This document shows, piece after piece, positions 1 through 8,735 of a DNA stretch of 64,000 nt. Under the pieces are notes generated by a model. That model was not told where the DNA came from. It did no database searches and was given only the letters and a program-made list of their open reading frames with translations. Both the position numbers and the translations under genes were made by a program. Each line of letters begins with the position of its first letter. Position 1 is the stretch's first letter. The DNA comes from Salipaludibacillus keqinensis (GTDB lineage: Bacteria; Bacillota; Bacilli; Bacillales; Salisediminibacteriaceae), in NCBI RefSeq assembly GCF_003226325.1, contig NZ_PDOD01000001.1, positions 1,240,001-1,304,000 of the forward strand. Direction: 5' to 3'.

Positions 1-1
1 G

Positions 2-1054
2 GCTATTCCTTTTGGAATCATAGCTGATAAATACGGTAGAAAACGAGTCTTAGTCTCCGGTTTATATGCCATTGCTATTGGTCATCTTGTAATGGCTTTA
101 GGAACAGATATTACGCATTTTGCCACAGGAAAAGCCAGCGTATCTTTAGGTATGTCGATGATGATCAGTACTGAAATCCCTTTGCTCTTCCGCTATTGTA
201 AGACCAAAAAACAACAAACCCAGACATACAACTTAATGTTCGCCTTTTTCACGATGTTTATCGGCCTTGGTACATTACTTGGGGGATACCTCCCTTCGCT
301 AATTGATACAAACCACGACCACTATCAAAATACACTTTTAGTGATGACTGTTAGTATGACGATTGTAGCTACTGCTCGTCTTTTTCTGCCGTATGAAGGA
401 GATAGACCTCGGAAAGAAATAAAAGAACGTCATAGTCTCTCATGGTTCAAAAAAATGTTACAGTATCGACCGAGTAAACATACACTTATTTTTGTCGGCT
501 TTTCGGTATTTGCAGGTATGTCCCATGCAGTACTTATACCATATTACAACGTAATTTTAACGTTTCGATTCGAATGGAGCGATACACTTGTCGCATGGTT
601 ATTAACCGCAAATGGTTTTGTCGCCTCATTAACGGCTCTTTCCATACCTATTCTTTTAGAAAAATGGGGTCTTAAACGAGTGGCTTATGCCATGTTCTTC
701 CTATCTATTATTACCACTATTTTGTTAGCTTTAGTTTTACCTTTAACTGCTTTTATCTTTTTCTTTCTTTTAAGAAATGGAGGATTTAATTCCTTGAATA
801 ACGTTGTAGAAGGTAAAGCCATGGAAGCCACAGGAGACGAAGAAAGAAGTCTTCACGCAGCTTTAAGATTGATTGGAAAGAATATAGGCTCCACCATTGG
901 GGCTTATTTAACAGGCTTCGTCTTAGCCGCACAAAATTATTATTTACCTTTTCTGTTATCGGCACTGATCCTTACTATGGCGTTTATTTATTTCAGATGG
1001 ATCATGCTTAAACCTTTAGAAGCAGACCTGAAATCTTATGAGCAAGCAAGTTGA
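2..1054 (+). CDS. MFS transporter, 5'-truncated by the window edge
   Basis: C-terminal part (about 350 residues) of a major facilitator superfamily permease. The reading frame is open from base 2, before the first ATG at 92, and its first residues read GIIADKYGRKRV, the MFS loop 2-3 signature (G-x-x-x-D-x-x-G-R-K), so the true start lies upstream of the window. Several hydrophobic helices follow, with a basic cytoplasmic loop (around KEIKERHSLSWFKK) separating the two six-helix halves, as is usual for the family. The protein sits in the cytoplasmic membrane and should be a proton-coupled uniporter, symporter or exporter. The substrate cannot be read from sequence. A weak GC hairpin lies just downstream (about 1069-1104) without a clear T-tract. 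Confidence 0.85.
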   Translation, partial: AIPFGIIADKYGRKRVLVSGLYAIAIGHLVMALGTDITHFATGKASVSLGMSMMISTEIPLLFRYCKTKKQQTQTYNLMFAFFTMFIGLGTLLGGYLPSLIDTNHDHYQNTLLVMTVSMTIVATARLFLPYEGDRPRKEIKERHSLSWFKKMLQYRPSKHTLIFVGFSVFAGMSHAVLIPYYNVILTFRFEWSDTLVAWLLTANGFVASLTALSIPILLEKWGLKRVAYAMFFLSIITTILLALVLPLTAFIFFFLLRNGGFNSLNNVVEGKAMEATGDEERSLHAALRLIGKNIGSTIGAYLTGFVLAAQNYYLPFLLSALILTMAFIYFRWIMLKPLEADLKSYEQAS

Positions 1055-1259
1055 TATCCTAAACTTTCTACTTAAAGAGGGCGTAGGCCCTAACTCTTCT
1101 TAAGCAATATAGGCTTATCTAAAAATAAGCATTTTCATTTGCTATTGTGCCATCACTTGAAAAACTTAATTAGATAAATTAAACAGGTTTATTCAAATAT
1201 GGAAGAGGTTAAATGAATAAGTGGATGATAATCAATAGGTTTTAAGAAAGGATGTTTGT

Positions 1260-2219
1260 ATGTACAAAGATCATGACATCGTACTTCTGATGAAAAAACA
1301 TCCAGAAATGATCGATTCAGCCTTTTCATATATAAGCGCAGTCACTTCCTATGATCGAGAAAGCACAAAACTACGTTATGAAGATCATTTGCAGAATCAA
1401 TGGACCTTATTCTATTTTCATAAGTCAATTACTAAAGTTGAGCTTGGCCAATTTTTCGATGAATTAGCTAAAAATAATTACAAAAATTCCACGCAGTCTT
1501 ATGTTCTATCCAGTAAGAAAATCGCTGGAAGATATAAGCAATTATTAGACCAATTACAAATTCGGTGGCTAGAAATCACTGAAGATAAATTGCAAGAAGT
1601 CATTGGAATTGATAGACAAATGCAAAAAGGATTTCCAGAAGAGCAAGATGTGAGAGATGAGGTACATCAGCAAATGATTCTTTTCACTGAGAGTTTGCTA
1701 AACGAAGATTTGAATACGGGTTGGTTTGATTTTTCTCTTCTCGTCGGAGATGAAGAAACGTGCCAAGACGAAGAAGATTTACAAAATTGTAAAAAACGAG
1801 ATTTTCAACTTTATTACAGACATGAATTGAAGTACGAAGGTTCTATCGTTTTGTCTTACGAATATGATTCAAAAACTTTGAAATGGCCTCGTTATATTCG
1901 GATCTACCTGGATGAACTACATCAAACGAAAAGAAAACCAACTGATTCAAATGTATTCGCCTTTAATGTGGATTTAGAATCTTGTATTGACTGGAAAACA
2001 GGTGTAATATTCACAGAAATCCCCCTCCTGGACCATTCTATAAATGATAATGATATGCAAAGGATTAGCTTGATTTTGCAAAGATGGGGGCTGCATGAAA
2101 ATCATATTTTTAGGCTGAATGAATATACTTCGAGTGATTTAGAATACTTCATTCAGAAACTCATAAGTCTAAGCATGTTGATTAAAGCATCAAAAAAGCG
2201 TGTGTTCCAATACGTTTAA
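1260..2219 (+). CDS. Hypothetical protein, 319 aa
   Basis: I do not recognise this protein. It starts at ATG 1260 after a purine-rich AAGAAAGGA ribosome binding site. It is soluble, acidic and rich in charged and aromatic residues, with no signal peptide, membrane span or known nucleotide-binding motif. Helical, lysine/glutamate-rich segments occupy the first 130 residues. A cysteine pair lies near residues 171 and 179 (ETCQDEEDLQNC). The second half alternates hydrophobic strands and loops. It is monocistronic: about 200 bases separate it from the MFS gene, and a strong bidirectional terminator follows immediately. Base use resembles the neighbours, so recent transfer is not indicated. Confidence 0.7.
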   Translation: MYKDHDIVLLMKKHPEMIDSAFSYISAVTSYDRESTKLRYEDHLQNQWTLFYFHKSITKVELGQFFDELAKNNYKNSTQSYVLSSKKIAGRYKQLLDQLQIRWLEITEDKLQEVIGIDRQMQKGFPEEQDVRDEVHQQMILFTESLLNEDLNTGWFDFSLLVGDEETCQDEEDLQNCKKRDFQLYYRHELKYEGSIVLSYEYDSKTLKWPRYIRIYLDELHQTKRKPTDSNVFAFNVDLESCIDWKTGVIFTEIPLLDHSINDNDMQRISLILQRWGLHENHIFRLNEYTSSDLEYFIQKLISLSMLIKASKKRVFQYV

Positions 2220-2256
2220 TTAGGAGCATTAACGATTGATAATTCACTACCTATAT

Positions 2257-2300
2257 AAAAAAACATTCCACTAGAGTTGAGTTGAGTGGAATGTTTTTTT
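2257..2300. terminator. Bidirectional intrinsic terminator
   Basis: A perfect 16-bp stem (AAAAAAACATTCCACT, 2257-2272; complement 2285-2300) with a 12-base loop, A-run on the left and T-run on the right. It lies between two convergent genes and can end transcription from both sides. Confidence 0.9.
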
Positions 2301-2308
2301 ATGAACTT

Positions 2309-3847
2309 TTAAAAGAAGATTAAAGCGCCAGCTACACCAATCACACCAATTAAGCAAAAGATGTAAACAGGTTTAATTGGCATCTCACCATCATTTTCCA
2401 TTGCTTTCCCGAACATAAAGAATACGAGTGGATGTACAAGGAATGGCATAGAAAAGATGAAAGGGATAAGAGATGCAGCGTCAGCACCGAACATTCCTTC
2501 TTGAATAGCAGCAAATAAACCAAAGTGAGAGATCGCACTTGTTTGAGCCATCGCCCCATAATCCATTTGCATAGAACTTAAACTAAGTAGAGTTAGCCCT
2601 CCGAAAACAGCACATATTTGCCAGCCAAATGAGAACTGCATCAATGCGTTCACTTCTCGTTTGTCATTTCCATTAGCTTTTCTTAAATTCCGTAAAGCTA
2701 AGATTGTTAATAACACACCAATGGATACTAATATAATGGAAGGAAGTAACCATAAACTTCCGCGATCAGCGCTGATAGCTAAAATAGAAAACACAAAAAT
2801 GTGACCAAAGAATGGGATGTTAATCATAATTGGTGCTCTTTTTGCAGCTGTGTTTCCGAAATCGCCAGCAGTACAAGCTCCCGTTAAGCCCGAATGAGAC
2901 AAGGCTCCTGCCATTCCTGGAGCTAAGTTTCGTGCATGAGCCGTTTTAGCGAAATACATGATCAAAGCAATTCCACCGAACATCCATAACAATTGACCGA
3001 AAAATCCGTAAGCTAAAACTGCATTCATCCCATCAATCGTGAAAGCTTCTCCAATCCTAGAACCACCAATCATAAAGTTACCGGCTAAAACAACTGGAAT
3101 TCCTCCAAATAATAGTGCTCTGATCGTCGGGCCAAACGTCCAACGGTATAACACAGCACCTAGGGCAGCGGCAATCATCATAGCAAAGAAGATTTGCGGA
3201 AGAGCAATCATCGGTTGAATGAATTGCGCAACTTGATACGAAAGATAAAGAACAAGGACAATACCGGTGATTTCTAAAAGGCCTTTGCGAATATACAATC
3301 GTTTATTTTCGATCCGAGCTTTGTTATCAATGAATATAATTGCGCCTACTAAACCAATGTAAGCAATAAGAGGGTAGTAGGAACTTAGCATAGCATCTTG
3401 ACCAGTTCCGAGAATAAGTCTAATTAGGCCTTCGATCCCTAGTAGTAAAAAGAAAGAACGAAGGATGAAAATAAATTGTGTACGTGTTGTACCAAGAACC
3501 GTTTCCTCTTCAGAAGGGACAACCATATTATCTTCAATTTCTTTTTTGTTCCCTAAAATTTTACGTAATTCCTGACCACCAACAAAGAATGAGACGGTAA
3601 GGGCAATAATTGTTGTACTAGCCATCAAGTTTACAAAAGGAAATTCACTTAAACCTGGGGTAGCAACATCACTTATAACGAGGATGTAACCCATGGCTAA
3701 ACCGAATATGACGATAATTAAGATAGGGGAATACCGGGTTCCAGCCACCACTGTCCTTGAAATGATAACCATTGGTATAAGAAAAAATAAAAGAATCCAA
3801 AATTGATTTAACAGCTGTAAATTAGTAATTTGATCTACAATATCCAT
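2309..3847 (-). CDS. Polytopic membrane protein, putative transporter, 512 aa
   Basis: A very hydrophobic integral membrane protein with about 13-14 predicted helices. Helices are dense from residue 13 to about 300 and again from about 340 to the C-terminus. A hydrophilic cytoplasmic loop (about residues 98-120, NKKEIEDN...) follows the third helix. Small-residue, possibly substrate-lining motifs are FFVGGQELRK near residue 90 and the stretch HSGLTGACTAGDFGNTAAK near 315-335, between helix-rich blocks. The start ATG (3847) has an AGAAGGAG site at good spacing. The architecture suggests a secondary transporter, but I cannot place it in a named family. It is divergent from adhE across a 357-base regulatory region and convergent with the gene at 1260. 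Confidence 0.7.
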   Translation of the reverse strand: MDIVDQITNLQLLNQFWILLFFLIPMVIISRTVVAGTRYSPILIIVIFGLAMGYILVISDVATPGLSEFPFVNLMASTTIIALTVSFFVGGQELRKILGNKKEIEDNMVVPSEEETVLGTTRTQFIFILRSFFLLLGIEGLIRLILGTGQDAMLSSYYPLIAYIGLVGAIIFIDNKARIENKRLYIRKGLLEITGIVLVLYLSYQVAQFIQPMIALPQIFFAMMIAAALGAVLYRWTFGPTIRALLFGGIPVVLAGNFMIGGSRIGEAFTIDGMNAVLAYGFFGQLLWMFGGIALIMYFAKTAHARNLAPGMAGALSHSGLTGACTAGDFGNTAAKRAPIMINIPFFGHIFVFSILAISADRGSLWLLPSIILVSIGVLLTILALRNLRKANGNDKREVNALMQFSFGWQICAVFGGLTLLSLSSMQMDYGAMAQTSAISHFGLFAAIQEGMFGADAASLIPFIFSMPFLVHPLVFFMFGKAMENDGEMPIKPVYIFCLIGVIGVAGALIFF

Positions 3848-4056
3848 AGAAAAACTCCTTCTTTATTATATGTCACACAAGATAATATCTTATCCTATTC
3901 GGAAATGAAGGTAAATAGGTTTTAACAGAAATGTATTACAATATTGTTAATGCTAGTTTTTCTGAATTTAACAGTGTTATGCAGGAGTAGAAGATTAAAT
4001 CAACAAGGAAATATAATCGTCAATAAAGTGTCATAATGAATGCGTTAACATTGTGA

Positions 4057-4074
4057 ATGTGAAACTTTTCACAA
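4057..4074. promoter_or_regulatory. Rex operator 1 (redox repressor site)
   Basis: ATGTGAA-ACTT-TTCACAA, an 18-bp inverted repeat that matches the Rex consensus TTGTGAA-N4-TTCACAA at all but the first base. It lies just upstream of the adhE -10 hexamer at 4106, about where the -35 region would be. Rex binds when NADH/NAD is low and releases when NADH accumulates, which suits fermentative alcohol dehydrogenase control. The match is seen; binding is inferred. Confidence 0.75.
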
Positions 4075-4167
4075 AATAGTCATTTTCTCTTTATACAAAT
4101 CGAGATATAATACAATTGTAATCAAGAAAGCAAAACATAAGAGAAAGGCCAATTTTTTTAAGAAAAC

Positions 4168-4185
4168 TTGTGAATAATATCACAA
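4168..4185. promoter_or_regulatory. Rex operator 2
   Basis: TTGTGAA-TAAT-ATCACAA, a second 18-bp inverted repeat with one mismatch to the Rex consensus. It lies downstream of the -10 box and about 20 bases before the adhE start codon, so a bound repressor would sit in the initially transcribed region. Its centre is 111 bp from that of operator 1. Confidence 0.7.
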
Positions 4186-4204
4186 TATATTAGGAGGAAT
4201 TATA

Positions 4205-6808
4205 ATGGCTGTAAATGAGAAAAAAATGAGCAAAGTAGATGAAACGGTAAGCATGATTAATGACCTTGTGATGAAAGGAAAAGAAGCTCACCAAGAATTT
4301 CTAAATTTTGACCAACAAAAAATTGATCACATTGTTAAAGAGATGGCACTAGCAGGGTTAGACCAACACATGCCACTAGCTAAAATGGCAGTGGAAGAAA
4401 CAAAAAGAGGCGTTTACGAAGATAAGATTATCAAGAACATTTTCGCAACTGAATACATTTACCATGCGATTAAGTATGATAAAACAGTAGGGATTATTCA
4501 TGAAAATGAACACGAAGAAATGGTAGAAATCGCTGAACCTGTAGGAGTGGTTGCTGGTGTTACGCCTGTGACAAATCCAACCTCAACAACGATGTTTAAA
4601 ATTCTTATCTCAATTAAAACAAGAAATCCTATTATCTTTGCATTTCATCCTTCTGCACAAAAGTGCAGTTCAAGAGCAGCGGAAATCATGTACAAAGCAG
4701 CATTGAAAGCAGGAGCACCTGAAGGATGTATACAATGGGTAACTAAACCTTCTATTGAAGGGACACAGCAGTTAATGAATCATCCTGGTGTAGCGGTCGT
4801 ATTAGCAACTGGAGGGGCTGGTATGGTCAAGTCAGCTTATAGCACAGGGAAGCCTGCGCTGGGTGTTGGACCTGGAAACGTTCCTTGTTACATCGAAAAG
4901 ACAGCTAACGTAAAACAAGCAGTAAACGACTTAATTTTATCTAAGACGTTTGACAATGGAATGATTTGCGCTTCTGAACAAGCTGTTATTATCGATAAAG
5001 ATATCTATGAGGAAACTAAAATAGAATTGAAAAATAATAATTGTCATTTTCTAACGGACGAAGAGAGGAAGAAAGTTGAAAAGTTAGTAATTAATGAAGA
5101 TACTTGTGCTGTCAATCCAAACATCGTAGGTATGCCGGCAGCAAAAATTGCAAATATGGCAGGAGTAGACGTAAACAATGAGACGAAAATCTTAATTGCT
5201 GAATTAAAAACTGTTGGGCCAGAATCACCGCTATCAAGAGAAAAATTAAGTCCGGTGTTAGCTTGTTTCAAAGTTTCCTCTCAGCAAGAAGGATTCAAAC
5301 GAGCAGAAGAGATGCTTGAATTTGGCGGTCTGGGTCATTCTGCTGTCATTCATTCTGGCAATGAAGAAGTGATTCGTGAATTCGGTATGAGAATGAAAGC
5401 TGGTCGTATCATTTCTAACTCTCCATCTTCTCAAGGAGCTATTGGAGACATTTATAATGGCTATATTCCATCACTCACGCTAGGGTGTGGCTCTTACGGG
5501 CATAATTCAGTTTCGCAAAATGTCGGTACAATTAATTTAGTAAATATTAAAAAAATAGGGATGAGAAAAAATAATATGCAGTGGTTTAAAGTTCCACCTA
5601 AAGTGTTTTTCGAGAAAAATTCAACTCAATATTTAGAGAAAATGCCTAATATCTCCCGAGCGATGATTGTAACAGACGAAATCATGGTAAAAATGGGATA
5701 CGTAGATAAAGTACTTTATTACTTGAATAAACGGAAAGATAAAGTTCAATACGAAATTTTTTCTAACGTAGAGCCAGATCCTTCTATTGAAACAGTAATG
5801 GCTGGAGCAGACATGATGAAGGCTTTTGAACCAGACGTTATCATTACTCTAGGCGGAGGGTCTGCCATGGATGCAGCAAAAGGAATGTGGGTTTTCTATG
5901 AGCATCCTGATCTTGAGTTTCACGGATTAAAGCAGAAATTCCTTGATATTAGAAAGCGGGTATTTAAATACCCTAAACTAGGAAAGAAAGCTCAATTTGT
6001 AGCTATCCCTACCACCTCTGGTACAGGTTCAGAAGTAACTTCTTTTTCCGTCATTACGGATAAAGAAAACAATGTGAAATATCCGTTAGCTGATTATGAG
6101 TTAACTCCTGATGTGGCCATTATCGATCCTGTGTATGTCAAATCTGTTCCGCCATCTGTCACAGCAGACACTGGAATGGATGTGTTAACTCACGCAATTG
6201 AAGCCTATGTTTCAGTTATGGCAAATGATTATACAGATGGTTTAGCGATCAAAGCGATTCAGCTAGTATTTGAATATCTACCTCAAGCGTATCAAAATGG
6301 AAATAATGAATTAGCGCGGGAAAAGATGCATAACGCTTCTACGATAGCAGGTATGGCCTTTGCTAATGCATTCTTGGGTATTAATCATAGTTTGGCACAC
6401 AAATTGGGAGCTGAATTCCATATTGCTCATGGAAGGGCCAATACGATTTTAATGCCACACGTGATTCGTTATAATGCAACGAAACCTAGAAAGTTCACAG
6501 CTTTCCCGAAATACAACCATTTTATTGCTGATGAACGGTATGCTGAGATTGCTAGAATGCTAGGTTTACCAGCCAAGACCACTGAAGAAGGAGTGGAGAG
6601 TCTTGCTCTAGCTGTCACGCAATTAGCGAAAGAACTAAATATTCCTATGAGTATAGAAGCCTGCGGTGTTGATAAAAAAGTATTTGAAGAGAAAGTAGAC
6701 TATTTAGCAGACCGCGCATTTGAAGATCAATGTACGACCGCAAATCCTAAGTTACCTCTTGTAACTGAATTAGCTCAAATATATCGCCTGGCCTATAAAG
6801 GGGTATAA
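4205..6808 (+). CDS. adhE: Bifunctional acetaldehyde-CoA/alcohol dehydrogenase
   Basis: Converts acetyl-CoA to acetaldehyde and then ethanol, regenerating two NAD+ during fermentation; AdhE proteins usually form cytoplasmic filaments (spirosomes). At 867 residues it has the normal family length. The N-terminal aldehyde dehydrogenase domain (about 1-440) carries the catalytic cysteine, Cys255, in GMICASEQ and the GPGNVP motif. The C-terminal iron-dependent alcohol dehydrogenase domain (about 450-867) has the NAD-binding GGGSAMDAAK and the iron-ligand region MDVLTHAIEAY, NHSLAHKLG and HGRAN. The start follows TAGGAGG. It is monocistronic, with a strong terminator downstream and two Rex-type operators upstream, giving redox control. 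No frameshift or lost catalytic residue is apparent. Confidence 0.97.
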   Translation: MAVNEKKMSKVDETVSMINDLVMKGKEAHQEFLNFDQQKIDHIVKEMALAGLDQHMPLAKMAVEETKRGVYEDKIIKNIFATEYIYHAIKYDKTVGIIHENEHEEMVEIAEPVGVVAGVTPVTNPTSTTMFKILISIKTRNPIIFAFHPSAQKCSSRAAEIMYKAALKAGAPEGCIQWVTKPSIEGTQQLMNHPGVAVVLATGGAGMVKSAYSTGKPALGVGPGNVPCYIEKTANVKQAVNDLILSKTFDNGMICASEQAVIIDKDIYEETKIELKNNNCHFLTDEERKKVEKLVINEDTCAVNPNIVGMPAAKIANMAGVDVNNETKILIAELKTVGPESPLSREKLSPVLACFKVSSQQEGFKRAEEMLEFGGLGHSAVIHSGNEEVIREFGMRMKAGRIISNSPSSQGAIGDIYNGYIPSLTLGCGSYGHNSVSQNVGTINLVNIKKIGMRKNNMQWFKVPPKVFFEKNSTQYLEKMPNISRAMIVTDEIMVKMGYVDKVLYYLNKRKDKVQYEIFSNVEPDPSIETVMAGADMMKAFEPDVIITLGGGSAMDAAKGMWVFYEHPDLEFHGLKQKFLDIRKRVFKYPKLGKKAQFVAIPTTSGTGSEVTSFSVITDKENNVKYPLADYELTPDVAIIDPVYVKSVPPSVTADTGMDVLTHAIEAYVSVMANDYTDGLAIKAIQLVFEYLPQAYQNGNNELAREKMHNASTIAGMAFANAFLGINHSLAHKLGAEFHIAHGRANTILMPHVIRYNATKPRKFTAFPKYNHFIADERYAEIARMLGLPAKTTEEGVESLALAVTQLAKELNIPMSIEACGVDKKVFEEKVDYLADRAFEDQCTTANPKLPLVTELAQIYRLAYKGV

Positions 6809-6816
6809 TATAACTA

Positions 6817-6852
6817 ACAAAAGGTGTGCAGAAGACTCTGCACACCTTTTGT
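6817..6852 (+). terminator. adhE terminator
   Basis: A perfect 16-bp stem (ACAAAAGGTGTGCAGA / TCTGCACACCTTTTGT) with loop AGAC, starting 8 bases after the adhE stop codon. The terminal T-rich arm gives an intrinsic terminator. Confidence 0.9.
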
Positions 6853-7151
6853 TTATAGAATTCCCTACTCTAACTAACGTTAATTTAATGAAAGAAATAA
6901 ATTAAGTAGATGTTACTGATTATTCGTAGAATACCACACAAACTCTTCATTTCCCCTTAATTATTGCATTTTATTTAACCCTTGGTAGATAATTTTACAA
7001 AATATTTTAAATTTTATATTGTTTTTATAAAATCAATCTATTATACTTACGTTATTATTAATTGTCGAAAAACACAGAATATGTAGTAGATTCTAAAAAA
7101 ATCGTAAATGTTAAGCTAAATTAATTCGAATTTATTAAAAGAAGTGATGAT
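6853..7151. other. AT-rich intergenic spacer before the Lrp-family gene
   Basis: About 300 bases of strongly AT-rich sequence. No credible ORF is visible on either strand. It should carry the promoter of the Lrp-family gene, but no clear -35/-10 pair stands out; GAAGTGATG before the start at 7152 serves as a weak ribosome binding site. Confidence 0.4.
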
Positions 7152-7622
7152 ATGAGAAAATTAGACAAAAAAGATTTGCTCATCTTGGGCTATTTGCAAG
7201 ATAACGGTCGTTATTCTTACAGTCAGATTGCCAAGATGTTAAAAGTAAGTGAAGGGACGGTTCGAAGCCGGATTAACCAAATGTTGAAAGATCGCGTATT
7301 TGAGTTTGTCATTCACACAAACCCCAATAAAATCGGATTGAATGTTCAAGCGATTATTGGAATTTCAACAAAACTAGGTAAACACGAGGAAATTGCTGCT
7401 CAATTAAAAGAATTTCCTCAAGTTCGATTTGTAGGGGCTTTTTCCGGAACTCACGATCTTATTATTCAAGCTTATTTTAAAAGCAATGAAGAGTTAATGG
7501 ATTTTGCAAATAAAAAGCTAGCTAGTATAGAGGGAATTGAAAGTGAAGAAATCAATGTAGAATTGAAACAATACAAAGATACATTTTCTTACGTTCCAGA
7601 AAATGATGACACTGTCATTTAA
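7152..7622 (+). CDS. Lrp/AsnC family transcriptional regulator
   Basis: A 156-residue DNA-binding regulator of the feast/famine family. The N-terminal winged helix-turn-helix is clear: LDKKDLLILGYLQDNGRYSY (residues 3-22), then QIAKMLKVSEGTVRSRI as the recognition helix. Residues about 65-145 form the RAM ligand-binding and oligomerisation domain, with the typical VGAFSGTHDLIIQ strand-turn and an EEINVEL strand near the end. Family members bind amino acids or related small molecules and control their metabolism or transport. It precedes the peptide-transporter operon in the same direction by about 110 bases, so local control of that operon is possible but unproven. Confidence 0.92.
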   Translation: MRKLDKKDLLILGYLQDNGRYSYSQIAKMLKVSEGTVRSRINQMLKDRVFEFVIHTNPNKIGLNVQAIIGISTKLGKHEEIAAQLKEFPQVRFVGAFSGTHDLIIQAYFKSNEELMDFANKKLASIEGIESEEINVELKQYKDTFSYVPENDDTVI

Positions 7623-7733
7623 ATTATCCGAATATTAACTTTATTATCCATTTCATTTCCAACTAATGAGATCGTGAAGAATGTTCATACAAGGTAGAGA
7701 ATTCCACTATATTTTTTGATTTGAGGTGTACGA

Positions 7734-8735
7734 ATGAGTAACGAACGAATTTTAGATGTTAAAGGATTGAAAACACAGTTTCGAATTGATAAACAGAAAG
7801 TGGCAAAAGCCGTTGATGGCATAGACTTTCATATTAATAAAGGTGAAACGCTAGCTATTGTAGGAGAGTCAGGTAGTGGAAAAAGTATTACTGCTCTTTC
7901 TATCATGCAACTGATTCCTTCACCACCCGGGAAAATTGTGGAAGGGTCAATAGAGCTAGATGGAGTAGATTTATTAGGGTTATCGGAAAAGCAAATGACT
8001 GCAACGCGAGGAAATGACGTGGCAATGATTTTCCAAGAGCCAATGACTTCCCTTAATCCCGTTTTTACTATTGGGACTCAAGTTTCAGAACCTTTGCGTA
8101 AACACAAGAAATTAGGGAAGAAAGAAGCAAAAAAACAAACGATCGAACTGCTAAAACTTGTTGGATTTCCTAGAGCAGAGGATATCTTTCATGAATATCC
8201 CCACCAATTGTCAGGGGGAATGAGGCAACGGGCTATGATTGCCATGGCATTATCATGTGCTCCAAAACTTATTATTGCGGATGAGCCAACGACAGCTTTA
8301 GATGTGACCATCCAGGCACAAATTCTTGATCTTATGCTAGATATGAAAAAGAAAACAGGATCCTCCATATTAATGATTACCCACGATTTGGGGGTGGTTG
8401 CAGAAACTGCAGATAGAGTCGCAGTAATGTACGCCGGTCAAATCGTAGAAACCAGCACGGTGAAAGAATTATTTGTAAAACCGAAACACCCTTATACAGT
8501 TGGCCTATTAAATAGTATGCCAAAAATCGATCAGGATTCTGAAAGACTTGAATCGATACCAGGAATGGTTCCACCGGCACATAACTTCCCTCAAGGCTGC
8601 CGTTTTGCACCAAGATGCAAACATGCTATGGATAAATGCACAGAAGCTGTACCTGATTTAATTGAGGATGGCTTAAACCATAAAGTCCGCTGTGTATTGT
8701 ACGATGGCAGCGGAAAAGGAGTTACTCATGTCTAA
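7734..8735 (+). CDS. Di/oligopeptide ABC transporter ATPase (OppD/DppD family)
   Basis: First ATPase of a five-gene peptide importer, 333 residues. It has Walker A GESGSGKS near residue 43, the ABC signature LSGGMRQR, Walker B LIIADEP followed by TTALDV, and the switch histidine in ITHDLG. The C-terminal oligopeptide/dipeptide extension has the cysteine-bearing GCRFAPRC motif typical of OppD/DppD and may bind an iron-sulfur cluster. Start ATG 7734 follows GAGGTG. It overlaps the next gene by 8 bases, so the two ATPases are translationally coupled and should form a heterodimer at the membrane. Confidence 0.95.
   Translation: MSNERILDVKGLKTQFRIDKQKVAKAVDGIDFHINKGETLAIVGESGSGKSITALSIMQLIPSPPGKIVEGSIELDGVDLLGLSEKQMTATRGNDVAMIFQEPMTSLNPVFTIGTQVSEPLRKHKKLGKKEAKKQTIELLKLVGFPRAEDIFHEYPHQLSGGMRQRAMIAMALSCAPKLIIADEPTTALDVTIQAQILDLMLDMKKKTGSSILMITHDLGVVAETADRVAVMYAGQIVETSTVKELFVKPKHPYTVGLLNSMPKIDQDSERLESIPGMVPPAHNFPQGCRFAPRCKHAMDKCTEAVPDLIEDGLNHKVRCVLYDGSGKGVTHV

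Larger units (their letters stand above)
3848..4204. promoter_or_regulatory. Intergenic control region between the membrane-protein gene and adhE
   Basis: 357 bases, very AT-rich, between divergent genes. It holds two Rex-type inverted repeats (4057-4074 and 4168-4185, listed separately). Between them is a good extended -10, TATAAT at 4106-4111, whose -35 is weak, as expected of a strongly regulated promoter. The adhE ribosome binding site (TAGGAGGAAT) ends the region. No other gene is supported here. Confidence 0.6.

Noticed and set aside
8692-8727. Upstream start of the OppF-like ATPase at 8692
   Set aside because: No ribosome site; ATG 8728 has AAAAGGAG and gives the usual N-terminus.
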